Source: Micromonospora sp. NBRC 110009 (GTDB taxonomy: Bacteria > Actinomycetota > Actinomycetes > Mycobacteriales > Micromonosporaceae). Taken from it: 64,000 bases of DNA. The translations under genes and the position numbers were made by a program. Below the pieces are notes generated by a model. It was not told the DNA's origin and searched no databases. It was given only the letters and a program-made list of their open reading frames with translations. The stretch spans positions 1 to 64,000 of the forward strand of contig NZ_CP130427.1 of the NCBI RefSeq assembly GCF_030518795.1. Direction: 5' to 3'. The stretch's first letter is position 1, and each line of letters begins with the position of its first letter. Below, piece by piece: positions 25,371 through 33,563 of this stretch.

Positions 25371-26870
25371 TCAGCGGGCCCCGGTGAGCAGTTCGGCGGC
25401 GGCGTACGCGGCGGCCCGGGTGGCGCCGTGGGTGGCCAGGTGCACCGCGCCGGTGACCAGGACGGGCACGCCCAGCTCGACGACCACCGCGTCCGGGCGG
25501 GACGCCAGGGCCCGGTCCACCGCGTCCCGCATCCAGTCGTGCCGGTGCAGGTCGCGCACGACCAGTACCAGGGGGCGGCCGGCCGATCCGGCCGCCGGGT
25601 CGGCCGGCACCTCGCCGTCGGCGTACCGGGCCGTGGTGGTGCCGGGCACCAGGTCGGCCAGCGGCGCGGCGATCCCCCACGGGGTCTCGTCGCCGATGGC
25701 CAGGTTGCGGGGCGGCGCGAACTCCACCACGTGCGCCGGGCCGGCCAGCGGCAGCAGCCCCGCCGCGCCGGTGACCACCCGCAGCGCCCGGCGGGCGGCG
25801 GCCAGCCCGATCGGCGAGCCGGTGCCGCGGGGTGCGACCGGCCGGCCGGCGCGGGCCGCGACGGTCCAGGCGGCGAGCTGGCCGACCCGCTTGGCCGCCT
25901 CGGCCAGCCGCTCCTCCGGCAGCTCCCCGGCGACGACCGCGGCCACGATGGCGTCCCGCAGCTCCACCGCGTCCGCCTCGCCGGCCCGCTCACCGCCCAC
26001 GCAGATCGCGTCGGCCCCGGCGGCCAGGGCCCGCACGGTCGCCCCGGCGAAGCCGTACCGGTCGGCGACCGCCCGCATCTCCACCGCGTCGGTCACCACC
26101 ACCCCCTGGAAGCCCAGCTCGTCGCGGAGCAGTCCGCCGAGGATGCGCGGGCTGAGCGTGGCCGGCAGCTCCGGGTCGAGCGCCGGCACCAGCAGGTGCC
26201 CGGTCATCACCGCCTGCGCCCCGGCGGCCACCGCGGCCCGGAACGGGGCCAGCTCGACCGCGTCCAGCCGGGCCCGGTCGCCGCCGATGCGGGGCAGGTC
26301 GTGGTGGGAGTCGACCCGGGTGTCGCCGTGGCCGGGGAAGTGCTTGGCGCAGGCGGCCACGCCGCCCGACTGGAGCCCGCGTACCCAGGCGGCGGTGTGC
26401 CGGGCCACCAGGGCCGGGTCGGCGCCGAACGAGCGGACCCCGATGACCGGGTTGGCCGGGTTGGAGTTGACGTCGGCGTCCGGGGCGTAGTCCAGGGTGA
26501 CGCCCACGGTGGCCAGCTCGGTGCCGAGGTCGCGGGCGACCTCCTCGGTCAGCGCCGGGTCGTCGACCGCGCCGAGGGCGAAGTTGCCCGGCCGGGAGCT
26601 GCCCCGGGCCGACTCGATCCGGGTGACGTCGCCCGCCTCCTCGTCGATCGCCACGATCACGTCGGGGCGCTCGGCCCGCAGCGTCGCGGTGAGCGCGGCG
26701 AGCTGGTCGTGGTCGACGATGTTGCGGGCGAAGAGGACCACCGAGCCGAGCCCTTCGCCCAGCCAGCGGCGCACCCATGGCGGCGGGCTGGTGCCGACGA
26801 ACCCGGGTTGCAGTACGGCGGCGGCGAGGCCCGCCAGGTCTGGGTCCGCTCCCACGATCCGCTCGCTCAT
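25371..26870 (-). CDS. Glycoside hydrolase family 3 (beta-N-acetylglucosaminidase-like)
   Basis: A 499-residue GH3 enzyme. KHFPGHGDTRVDSHHDLP is the NagZ-type motif with the acid/base His-Asp dyad, and the nucleophile aspartate lies in GVVVTDAVEM. The NagZ-like motif points to cleavage of N-acetylglucosamine from cell-wall fragments or glycans. No signal peptide is visible, so a cytoplasmic muropeptide-recycling role is plausible. The C-terminal 150 residues form a second domain found in longer GH3 members. Convergent with the acetyltransferase. Confidence 0.87.
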   Translation of the reverse strand: MSERIVGADPDLAGLAAAVLQPGFVGTSPPPWVRRWLGEGLGSVVLFARNIVDHDQLAALTATLRAERPDVIVAIDEEAGDVTRIESARGSSRPGNFALGAVDDPALTEEVARDLGTELATVGVTLDYAPDADVNSNPANPVIGVRSFGADPALVARHTAAWVRGLQSGGVAACAKHFPGHGDTRVDSHHDLPRIGGDRARLDAVELAPFRAAVAAGAQAVMTGHLLVPALDPELPATLSPRILGGLLRDELGFQGVVVTDAVEMRAVADRYGFAGATVRALAAGADAICVGGERAGEADAVELRDAIVAAVVAGELPEERLAEAAKRVGQLAAWTVAARAGRPVAPRGTGSPIGLAAARRALRVVTGAAGLLPLAGPAHVVEFAPPRNLAIGDETPWGIAAPLADLVPGTTTARYADGEVPADPAAGSAGRPLVLVVRDLHRHDWMRDAVDRALASRPDAVVVELGVPVLVTGAVHLATHGATRAAAYAAAELLTGAR

Positions 26871-26947
26871 GCGCCGTCCTACCCCCGTCTTCCCCAGGTC
26901 CGCCGCCCCGGCGGTGCTGACATGGTCACACCCGCCTCCCTAAATAG

Positions 26948-26968
26948 TCAACAATCCTTACTGTTAGC
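26948..26968. promoter_or_regulatory. AT-rich inverted repeat between divergent genes
   Basis: TCAACAAT and ACTGTTAG form an imperfect inverted repeat inside the only AT-rich patch of the 26871-27006 gap, between the GH3 gene and a small membrane protein gene. It could be a promoter core or an operator; on the minus strand it includes TTGACT, a good -35 hexamer for the GH3 gene. Confidence 0.35.
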
Positions 26969-27006
26969 TGCTGGCGGACCCGGGTGCCCCGTGGGAGAGT
27001 GCGACC

Positions 27007-27129
27007 ATGCACCCCGCGCTGCTCGCCGACGCCACCACCGCCGCGGACATCCCCGGCGTACGCCTGCTCGGCCTGGTGGTGGGCGGCCTGTTCCTGCTGA
27101 TCGCCATCCGGGCGATGTTCCGGCGCTGA
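27007..27129 (+). CDS. Small single-helix membrane protein (40 aa)
   Basis: A 40-residue reading frame, MHPALLADATTAADIPGV..., with one membrane helix (about residues 17-36) and a basic C-terminus (RAMFRR). GGGAGAG lies seven bases before the ATG. Codon usage has the expected high GC3. It lies in the gap between the GH3 gene and the LLM oxidoreductase, reading with the latter. No known family; real expression needs proof. Confidence 0.5.
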   Translation: MHPALLADATTAADIPGVRLLGLVVGGLFLLIAIRAMFRR

Positions 27130-27134
27130 CCGGC

Positions 27135-27160
27135 GTTGCGGCCGCGTCCCCCGGGGGTAC
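27135..27160 (+). promoter_or_regulatory. Possible sigma-B-type promoter of the LLM oxidoreductase
   Basis: GTTG (27135-27138), 16 bases, GGGTAC (27155-27160): a full -10 match with one -35 mismatch. Just downstream CCGGGC and GCCCGG form a stem in the presumed 5' leader before the ribosome-binding site. Confidence 0.35.
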
Positions 27161-27213
27161 CGCGATCGTTGTCCGGGCGTGCGCCCGGCACCCGGACGCG
27201 GCGAGGGGGAACG

Positions 27214-28164
27214 ATGAGGCTCGGCTACTTTCTGTCCAGCGAGGAGTACACCCCGGCGGAGCTGCTGGAACAGGCACGCGGCGCGGAGCGGGCCGGCTTC
27301 GAGGCACTGTGGATCTCCGACCACTACCACCCGTGGGTCGACGCGCAGGGCCAGAGTCCCTTCGTCTGGTCCACCATCGGCGCGCTCAGCCAGGTCTGCG
27401 GACTGCCGGTGACCACCGCGGTCACCTGCCCCACGATGCGCCTGCACCCGGCCGTGATCGCCCAGGCCGCGGCCACCAGCGCGGTGCTGCACGACGGCCG
27501 GTTCGTGCTCGGGGTGGGCAGCGGCGAGGCGCTGAACGAGCACATCCTCGGCGCCGCCTGGCCGCAGGCCGACGTCCGGCTGGAGATGCTGGCCGAGGCG
27601 GTCGAGGTGATCCGGGCGCTGTGGCGCGGGGACTTCGTCAACCACCACGGGAAGCACTACACCGTCGAGCACGCCCGGATCTACACGCTGCCGGACCCGC
27701 CCCCACCGATCTACGTCTCCGGCTTCGGTCCGAAGTCGATCGAGCTGGCCGCCCGGATCGGCGACGGCTACATCAGCACCATGCCCGACGCCGACATGGT
27801 CCGCCGGTTCCGGGACAGCGGCGGCGGGGACAAGCCGTGCCAGGCCGGCTTCAAGGCGGCGTACGCCGACAGCGAGGACGCGGGGGTGCGGATCGCGTAC
27901 GAGAAGTGGCCGAACGCCGGCGTGCCAGGCGAGCTGTCCCAGGTGCTCCCCTCGCCGCGCCACTTCGCGCAGGCCGCGCAGCTGGTCAGGCCGGAGATGA
28001 TGAAGGAGTCGTTCGTCTGCGGCAACAGCGCCGACGCGCACCTGGAGATGATCGACAAGTACGCCAAGGCCGGCTTCGACGAGCTCTACGTCGCCAACAC
28101 CGGGCCGCACTGGTCGGGCCTGTTCGACCTCTACCAGCGCGAGGTGCTGCCCCGGCTGCGCTGA
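27214..28164 (+). CDS. F420-dependent LLM-class oxidoreductase (TIGR03557-like)
   Basis: A 316-residue TIM-barrel protein of the luciferase-like family that uses coenzyme F420. It starts MRLGYFLSSEEYTPAELLEQ, followed by WISDHYHPW with the active-site histidine, and VLGVGSGEALNEH, both typical of the F420-dependent glucose-6-phosphate dehydrogenase-like branch. Substrate not deducible. GAGGGGGAACG before the ATG; the frame extends upstream but that part is leader. Confidence 0.87.
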   Translation: MRLGYFLSSEEYTPAELLEQARGAERAGFEALWISDHYHPWVDAQGQSPFVWSTIGALSQVCGLPVTTAVTCPTMRLHPAVIAQAAATSAVLHDGRFVLGVGSGEALNEHILGAAWPQADVRLEMLAEAVEVIRALWRGDFVNHHGKHYTVEHARIYTLPDPPPPIYVSGFGPKSIELAARIGDGYISTMPDADMVRRFRDSGGGDKPCQAGFKAAYADSEDAGVRIAYEKWPNAGVPGELSQVLPSPRHFAQAAQLVRPEMMKESFVCGNSADAHLEMIDKYAKAGFDELYVANTGPHWSGLFDLYQREVLPRLR

Positions 28165-28222
28165 TCCGGCCTGCCCGGCGGCCCCGATATTCGGGTGCGG
28201 ACCACCGCCCCTCCTTCCGATC

Positions 28223-29293
28223 ATGGTCGGCGTGCACTCCGCCCTCACGGTGACCCCGGCCGACCTGCCCACGCTGCTGCTGCACGTGGCGGTGGTCCGG
28301 CCCGTCTTTGTCTGGGGACCGCCCGGCATCGGCAAGAGTTCCCTGGTCCGGGCCTTCGCGAATTCGCTCGGGCTGCCCTGCGTGACGCTGGTCGGCACCC
28401 AGCTCGCCGCGGAGGACCTGATCGGCGTGCCGGAGCTGCGCGACGGGCGCAGCCGGTTCGCGCCGCCGGAGTCGATCGCCCGCGACGAGCCGTACTGCCT
28501 CTTCCTGGACGAGCTCAACTCCTCCAGCCCGGAGGTGCAGAAGGCGTTCTACTCGCTCATCCTCGACCGCCGCATCGGCTCGTACGAGCTGCCCGCCGGC
28601 TCGATCGTGATCGGCGCCGGCAACCGGGCCACCGACAACGCACTCGCCCGGCCGATGGCGTCCGCGCTGGTCAACCGACTGGTGCACGTGCACCTGCGCG
28701 CCTCCGTCACGGACTGGCTGGCCTGGGCGGCCGGCGCCGGGGTGCACCCGTGGGTGCTGGACTACCTCACCGAGCGCCCGGACCAGCTCTGGGTCGCCCC
28801 GCCCAAGACCGAGGAGCCCTTCTCCACCCCGCGCAGCTGGCACATGCTCTCCGACGCCCTGCACTCCTTCGGCGAGGACGTCGACGAGGCGACGGTGCGG
28901 CTGCTGGCCGGCGGCACGCTCACCGGGCAGCACGCGGCCGGTTTCGCCGCGTACGTCAAGACCGTGCGCCACCGCTACGGCCTGGACGCCATCGTGCGCG
29001 GCGACGCCGGCTGGCCGCGCGCCCCGCACGACCGCGACCTGCTGTACTTCTTCGCCGAGGCGTTCCGGGCCCGACTGGTCAAGGAACTGCCGGCCTCCCG
29101 GGAACACGCCTCCCCCGCGGTGCGGGACTTCGCGATGCGCGCCAAGGGACTGCTGGTCGAGCTGGCCGAGATCTCCCTGGAGTGCGCCCAGCTCGTCATG
29201 GCCACCGACGACGACGGGATGCCGGTGCTGCCGGCCTGGTTCCTGGTCGAGGTGACCCGGGACCTGCCCCGCCTGGTCGCGGCGCGGGCCTGA
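28223..29293 (+). CDS. MoxR-type AAA+ ATPase
   Basis: A 356-residue AAA+ ATPase with Walker A GPPGIGKS (32-39), Walker B LFLDELN (D96, E97), sensor 1 in GAGNRATDN and an arginine-finger region before it. MoxR ATPases usually act with VWA-domain proteins to remodel or insert cofactors into target proteins. The VWA gene follows after three bases, so the two form one unit. The first ATG is used; a GTG three codons later is equally possible. Confidence 0.87.
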   Translation: MVGVHSALTVTPADLPTLLLHVAVVRPVFVWGPPGIGKSSLVRAFANSLGLPCVTLVGTQLAAEDLIGVPELRDGRSRFAPPESIARDEPYCLFLDELNSSSPEVQKAFYSLILDRRIGSYELPAGSIVIGAGNRATDNALARPMASALVNRLVHVHLRASVTDWLAWAAGAGVHPWVLDYLTERPDQLWVAPPKTEEPFSTPRSWHMLSDALHSFGEDVDEATVRLLAGGTLTGQHAAGFAAYVKTVRHRYGLDAIVRGDAGWPRAPHDRDLLYFFAEAFRARLVKELPASREHASPAVRDFAMRAKGLLVELAEISLECAQLVMATDDDGMPVLPAWFLVEVTRDLPRLVAARA

Positions 29294-29296
29294 CCG

Positions 29297-31135
29297 ATGG
29301 CGACCCGACGCCGCGCCGGCCGCCGGCCGGACCCCAACGAGCAGGCGTTCAACGAGGCCGAGAAGCGGGCGTACGGGCACCCGATGTTCCAGCCACTGCT
29401 CACCGACGGGTACCCCCGCGCCCGGTTCCGCTGGCGGGACGACGAGGAACTGGCGAACGGGCAGGGTTGGGCCCGGGTGGCCGGCGACGGGGAGATCGTG
29501 GTCGACCGGCGGCGGCGCGCCGACACCGAGGAGTGGTGGTGGGTGATCGCCCACTGCCTGCTGCATCTCGGCTTCGGCCACCTCGACCCGGACCGCGCCG
29601 CGCGGACGGACCAGGCCGCCGCGGTCGCGGCCTGCGTGGCGGTGGCCCGCTTCCAGCTCGACGCCAAGCTCGGCCGGCCGCCGCACCTGCTGCCCGGCCC
29701 GCTGCCGGACACGGCGGAGGAGCGGCTGGCCGCCGAGTGGCGCCACCGCGGGGTGCCGCCGCAGTACCTGGACTGCGGCGTCGGCGGGCACGGCGGGGAC
29801 CTGGTCCACCGGATCCCGCCGGCCCAGCGGTGGGCCGCCGCCAACCCCGCCGGCACCCGGTGGCAGACCTGGCCGGAGCGGTTCGCGGTGGGGCTGGCGG
29901 CGGCGGCCAGCGCGGCCGTGGCGGCGGCGGGCGCGCCGAAGCCGGGGCCGGGCGGGGTGGCCCGGGACAACCCCTGGGAGCGGGCGCGGCGCTGGTTCGT
30001 CTCGTCGTACCCGCTGCTCGGGGCGCTGGCCGCCGGGTTCCGCATCATCGCCGATGTGGAGCTGGCCCGCTCCTGGGACATCGCGGTCGCCGCCGTCGAC
30101 GCGCACGCCGGGGAGATCTACGTCAACCCGCTGCGGGTGCTGCCCGAGGCGCAGTGCCGCTTCGTGCTGGCGCACGAGATGCTGCACGCGGCGCTGCGGC
30201 ACGGCGACCGGGTGGCGCACCGGGACCCCTACCTGTGGAACGTGGCCACCGACTACGTCATCAACGGGTGGCTGGTGGAGATGGCGGTCGGCGAGATGCC
30301 CGACGGCCTGCTGTACGACCCGCAGCTGCGCGGCCTGTCCAGCGAGGCGGTCTACGACAGGCTCGCCACCGACCTGCGCCGGTATCGCAAGCTGGCCACC
30401 CTGCGCGGCCCGGGGCGCGGCGACATGCTCGGCCACGGCGTCCCCGGGCCGGGCGAGGCCGGGCGCGGGGTCGACCTGGACGAGTACTACCGCCGGGCGC
30501 TGACCAGTGGGCTGGCGTACCACGAGTCGTCCGGGCGCGGGCTGCTCCCGGCCGGGCTGGTCGCGGAGATCCGGGTGCTCGACGAGCCCCCGCCGCCGTG
30601 GGACGTGCAGCTGGCCCGCTGGTTCGACGAACGCTTCCCGGCGCGGGAGCGGCTGCGCTCGTACGCCCGACCGTCGCGCCGGCAGGCGGCCACCCCGGGC
30701 ATCCCGCGTCCGGGCTGGCACCGGCCCGAGATCGAGGAGCGCCGGCCGACCTTCGGCGTGGTGCTGGACACCTCGGGGTCGATGAGCGTCCGGCTGATGG
30801 GGCGGGCGCTCGGCGCGGTCGCCGGGTACGCGACGGCCCGGGACGTGCCCGCCGCCCGGGTGGTGTTCTGCGATGCGGTGGCGTACGACGCCGGCTACCT
30901 GCCGGTGGCGGAGATCGCCGGGCGGGTGCGGGTACGCGGCCGCGGCGGCACCGTGCTGCAACCCGGCGTACGCCTGTTGGAGGCAGCCGACGACTTCCCG
31001 GCGGACGGCCCGATCCTGGTGATCACCGACGGCGAGTGTGACGTGCTGCGGATCCGCCGCGACCACGCGTTCCTGGTGCCGCGCGCCGCCCGGCTGCCGT
31101 TCACGCCGCGCGGCCCGGTGTTCCGGATGAGCTGA
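29297..31135 (+). CDS. VWA-like protein with duplicated metallopeptidase-like domains
   Basis: A 612-residue partner of the MoxR ATPase. The C-terminal domain (about 480-610) is VWA-like with MIDAS motif DTSGSMS (491-497). Before it lies a DUF2201-type metallopeptidase-like domain with intact HEMLH (293-297) and HGDR. The N-terminal part (about 75-150) looks like a second copy of the same domain, in which the catalytic glutamate is lost: HCLLHLGFGH (86-95). A central Gly/Ala-rich linker (about 195-225) separates them. Whether either domain cuts protein is unknown. Confidence 0.87.
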   Translation: MATRRRAGRRPDPNEQAFNEAEKRAYGHPMFQPLLTDGYPRARFRWRDDEELANGQGWARVAGDGEIVVDRRRRADTEEWWWVIAHCLLHLGFGHLDPDRAARTDQAAAVAACVAVARFQLDAKLGRPPHLLPGPLPDTAEERLAAEWRHRGVPPQYLDCGVGGHGGDLVHRIPPAQRWAAANPAGTRWQTWPERFAVGLAAAASAAVAAAGAPKPGPGGVARDNPWERARRWFVSSYPLLGALAAGFRIIADVELARSWDIAVAAVDAHAGEIYVNPLRVLPEAQCRFVLAHEMLHAALRHGDRVAHRDPYLWNVATDYVINGWLVEMAVGEMPDGLLYDPQLRGLSSEAVYDRLATDLRRYRKLATLRGPGRGDMLGHGVPGPGEAGRGVDLDEYYRRALTSGLAYHESSGRGLLPAGLVAEIRVLDEPPPPWDVQLARWFDERFPARERLRSYARPSRRQAATPGIPRPGWHRPEIEERRPTFGVVLDTSGSMSVRLMGRALGAVAGYATARDVPAARVVFCDAVAYDAGYLPVAEIAGRVRVRGRGGTVLQPGVRLLEAADDFPADGPILVITDGECDVLRIRRDHAFLVPRAARLPFTPRGPVFRMS

Positions 31136-31153
31136 ACCGACCCGGGAGCGGTC

Positions 31154-31179
31154 GTTTCGCCGGTGATCGGTGGGGGTAC
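31154..31179 (+). promoter_or_regulatory. Sigma-B-type promoter of recQ
   Basis: GTTT (31154-31157), 16 bases, GGGTAC (31174-31179) exactly matches the general-stress promoter form GNNTN14-16GGGTAY described for Streptomyces sigma-B. The expected start point is about 31186, six bases before the recQ ATG, so the mRNA would be almost leaderless. Confidence 0.55.
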
Positions 31180-31191
31180 CTGCGGCCACTG

Positions 31192-32823
31192 ATGAGACTG
31201 ACCACGCACTCGACGACGTTGCGCCGCGCGGCCCGGAGCCTCTTCGGCTGGACCACGCTCCGGCCCAACCAACTGGCCGCCATGCGGGCGGTGATGAAGC
31301 GCCGCGACGCCCTGGTGGTGCTGCCCACCGGCGCCGGCAAGTCGGCGATCTACCAGATCCCGGCCAGCCTGATCCCCGGCCCGACGGTGGTCATCTCCCC
31401 GCTGCTCGCCCTTCAGCAGGACCAGATCGCGGCGCTCAACGAACGGCAGCGGCCCGAGCTGCGGGCGGTCCGGATCAGCTCGGACGAGAACGCCGCCCAG
31501 CAGGCCGCGGCGATCGAGGAGGTCCGCCAGGGTCGGGCCGAGTTCCTGTTCATCACCCCGGAGGCGTTGAGCAACCCGGACCGGATGGCCGAGGTCCGGT
31601 CGCTGCGGCCCGCCCTGGTGGCGATCGACGAGGCGCACTGCATCTCCGCCTGGGGACACGACTTCCGCCCGGACTACCTGGCGCTCGGGCACCTGATCGA
31701 GGGCATCGGGCGACCGCCGGTGGTGGCCCTCACCGCCACCGCCTCCCCGCCGGTCCGCGACGACATCGTCGCTCGGCTGCGGCTGCGCGACCCCGAGGTG
31801 GTGGTCTCCGGGCTGGACCGGCCGAACCTCTTCCTCGAGGTGGCACACTGCCCGACCGACGACTACCGGTGGCGGCGGTTGATCGCCCTGCTCCGCGACG
31901 ACGAGCGGCCCGGCATCATCTACGTGCCGACCCGGCGGGCGGCCGAGGAGCTGGCGCAGCGGCTGACCGAGGCGGGCTTCCCGGCGCAGTACTACCACGG
32001 CGGCATGCCGACGAACGCGCGCAACGAGCTGCACGAGGCGTTCCTCGCCGACCAGGTGCCGATCATGGTGGCCACGTCCGCGTTCGGGATGGGCATCGAC
32101 AAGCCGAACATCGCCTGGGTGGTGCACATGGCGCTGCCCGACTCGCCGGACAGCTACTTCCAGGAGATCGGCCGCGCCGGCCGGGACGGCGAGCCGGCCC
32201 GCGTGCTGCTGCTCTGGCGCGCCGAGGACATCGGCCTGCAGCGCTACTTCACCGGTGGCCTGCCCGACGAGAAGGAGCTGCGGGAACTGGCCGCGCTGCT
32301 GCGCAAGCAGGCCCGGACCAAGAAGGAGCTGCGCGAACTGACCGGCCTCGGCCCGCGCAAGCTCGGGCAGTACCTCTCCCTGCTGGAGCAGATCGGCGCC
32401 GCCGAACCGCGCCCCCGCCAACACGTCGGCGCCCCCCGGTACGCACCCACGGCCGCCAAGTCCGGCCGGGCGGCGCTCGCCGAGGCGGAACGGCAGCAGG
32501 CCGTCACCCGGTCGCGGACCGACATGATGCGCGCCTTCGCCGAGACCACCGGCTGCCGCGGGCAGGCGCTGCTGGCCTACTTCGGCGAGCAGATGCACGA
32601 GGTCTGCGGGCACTGCGACAACTGCCACGCCGGGACCAGCGTCGCCGACGCCCGGGCGGTCGGGCCGTTTCCCGTGCACAGCCAGGTACGGCACCCCGAG
32701 TGGGGCCCGGGCCTGGTGCTGAGCTACGAGGAGGACCGGATGACGGTGCTCTTCGACGAGGTGGGCTACAAGACGCTCTCCGTGCGTGTGGTGTCCGAAC
32801 AGGGCCTGCTGACGCTCGACTAG
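31192..32823 (+). CDS. recQ: RecQ-family ATP-dependent DNA helicase with C-terminal Tudor-like domain
   Basis: A 543-residue 3'-5' helicase. Motif I PTGAGKS (45-51), DEAH box D146, motif VI QEIGRAGRDGE, then a winged-helix-like segment and the RecQ zinc site C455-x16-C472-x2-C475-x2-C478. No HRDC domain is present. Instead the last 50 residues (VRHPEWGPGLVLSYEEDRMTVLFDEVGYKTL) look like the small beta-barrel found at the end of PcrA/UvrD. No good ribosome-binding site precedes the ATG, in line with the promoter placed just upstream. Confidence 0.92.
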   Translation: MRLTTHSTTLRRAARSLFGWTTLRPNQLAAMRAVMKRRDALVVLPTGAGKSAIYQIPASLIPGPTVVISPLLALQQDQIAALNERQRPELRAVRISSDENAAQQAAAIEEVRQGRAEFLFITPEALSNPDRMAEVRSLRPALVAIDEAHCISAWGHDFRPDYLALGHLIEGIGRPPVVALTATASPPVRDDIVARLRLRDPEVVVSGLDRPNLFLEVAHCPTDDYRWRRLIALLRDDERPGIIYVPTRRAAEELAQRLTEAGFPAQYYHGGMPTNARNELHEAFLADQVPIMVATSAFGMGIDKPNIAWVVHMALPDSPDSYFQEIGRAGRDGEPARVLLLWRAEDIGLQRYFTGGLPDEKELRELAALLRKQARTKKELRELTGLGPRKLGQYLSLLEQIGAAEPRPRQHVGAPRYAPTAAKSGRAALAEAERQQAVTRSRTDMMRAFAETTGCRGQALLAYFGEQMHEVCGHCDNCHAGTSVADARAVGPFPVHSQVRHPEWGPGLVLSYEEDRMTVLFDEVGYKTLSVRVVSEQGLLTLD

Positions 32824-32831
32824 CCTGACCC

Positions 32832-32850
32832 GGGCACCGAGGCGGTGCCC
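32832..32850 (+). terminator. Hairpin after recQ
   Basis: GGGCACCG (32832-32839) and CGGTGCCC (32843-32850) form an eight-base stem with a three-base loop, eight bases after the recQ stop and before the next gene's ribosome-binding site. Confidence 0.4.
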
Positions 32851-32886
32851 GTCGACAACGACGACCACGGCGAAAGGGGCTTGATC

Positions 32887-33390
32887 GTGATCGAGCAGCC
32901 GGCGTACACGGGGTTCGGTTTCTCCGACGAGGAGTGGGGCCTGCTGGTCGGGCTGCCGCAGGCGGTCCTCACCGCGGCGAGCGCGGCCGAGTCCGACGGC
33001 ACCAAGCGCACCATGGCCGAGAACGCCGCCGGCCTGGAGACCATCGCCGCCGGGCGGGAGTCGGCCAGCCCGCTGGTGGCGGCCGTCGCCGGCGAGGTCG
33101 TCACCCGGGTGGGCGACCCGGAGGCCGGCGCGGAGCTGCCGGTGCTCGAGCCGGCCGACCCGCAGGCGATGATCGACGACGTGCTGGCCCGGGCCCGCCA
33201 GGCGTCCGCCCTGCTGGCCGGGAAGGTGGACGAGGGGCAGGCCGGGGCGTACCGGCACTGGCTGGTGGCGGTCGCCGAGCAGGTGGTGAGCGCCGCTTCG
33301 ACCGGCGGCCTGCTGGGCCTCGGCGGCGACGTGGTGAGCGACTCGGAGCGGCGCTTCCGGGACCGGCTCGCGCAGGTGCTCAACGACTGA
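32887..33390 (+). CDS. Conserved hypothetical helical protein
   Basis: A 167-residue soluble protein, start chosen at the GTG with AAAGGGG seven bases upstream; an earlier GTG at 32845 is possible. The sequence is mostly alpha-helical: GFSDEEWGLLVGLPQAVLTAASAAESDGTKRTMAE at the N-terminus and a C-terminal WLVAVAEQVVSAASTGG...GGDVVSDSERRFRDRLAQ. This pattern suggests a TerB-like or similar helical fold, but I do not recognise the family with confidence. A terminator hairpin follows. Confidence 0.62.
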   Translation: MIEQPAYTGFGFSDEEWGLLVGLPQAVLTAASAAESDGTKRTMAENAAGLETIAAGRESASPLVAAVAGEVVTRVGDPEAGAELPVLEPADPQAMIDDVLARARQASALLAGKVDEGQAGAYRHWLVAVAEQVVSAASTGGLLGLGGDVVSDSERRFRDRLAQVLND

Positions 33391-33394
33391 TCCG

Positions 33395-33415
33395 CGGGCG
33401 CGGCCCCCGCGCCCG
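33395..33415 (+). terminator. Hairpin terminator
   Basis: CGGGCGCGG and CCGCGCCCG form a nine-base perfect stem with a three-base loop starting four bases after the stop at 33390. Confidence 0.5.
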
Positions 33416-33485
33416 ACCTCGGACGCCGGCCGCGCCGCCGGTGAGCCGTGACAAACGAGGTCACCCCCGTCAATGATGGATATCG

Positions 33486-33525
33486 GACGCCCCGCGACGG
33501 CCGCTTCGCCGCCGCGTGGGGCGTC
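33486..33525 (+). other. Stem-loop in the leader of the AraC-family gene
   Basis: GACGCCCC (33486-33493) pairs with GGGGCGTC (33518-33525), with an inner CGGC/GCCG pairing. It lies 38 bases before the AraC-type start and could be a leader structure, an operator dyad or a second terminator for the gene before it. Confidence 0.35.
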
Positions 33526-33563
33526 GTCCAGGATGGGGGGTGACGAACCACGGGGGTCGCTGC

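Noticed and set aside
27986-31189. 1067-codon antisense open frame over the MoxR/VWA genes
   Set aside because: Its product is His/Arg/Gly/Pro-rich with no domain, a typical shadow in high-GC DNA; the plus-strand genes have clear motifs.
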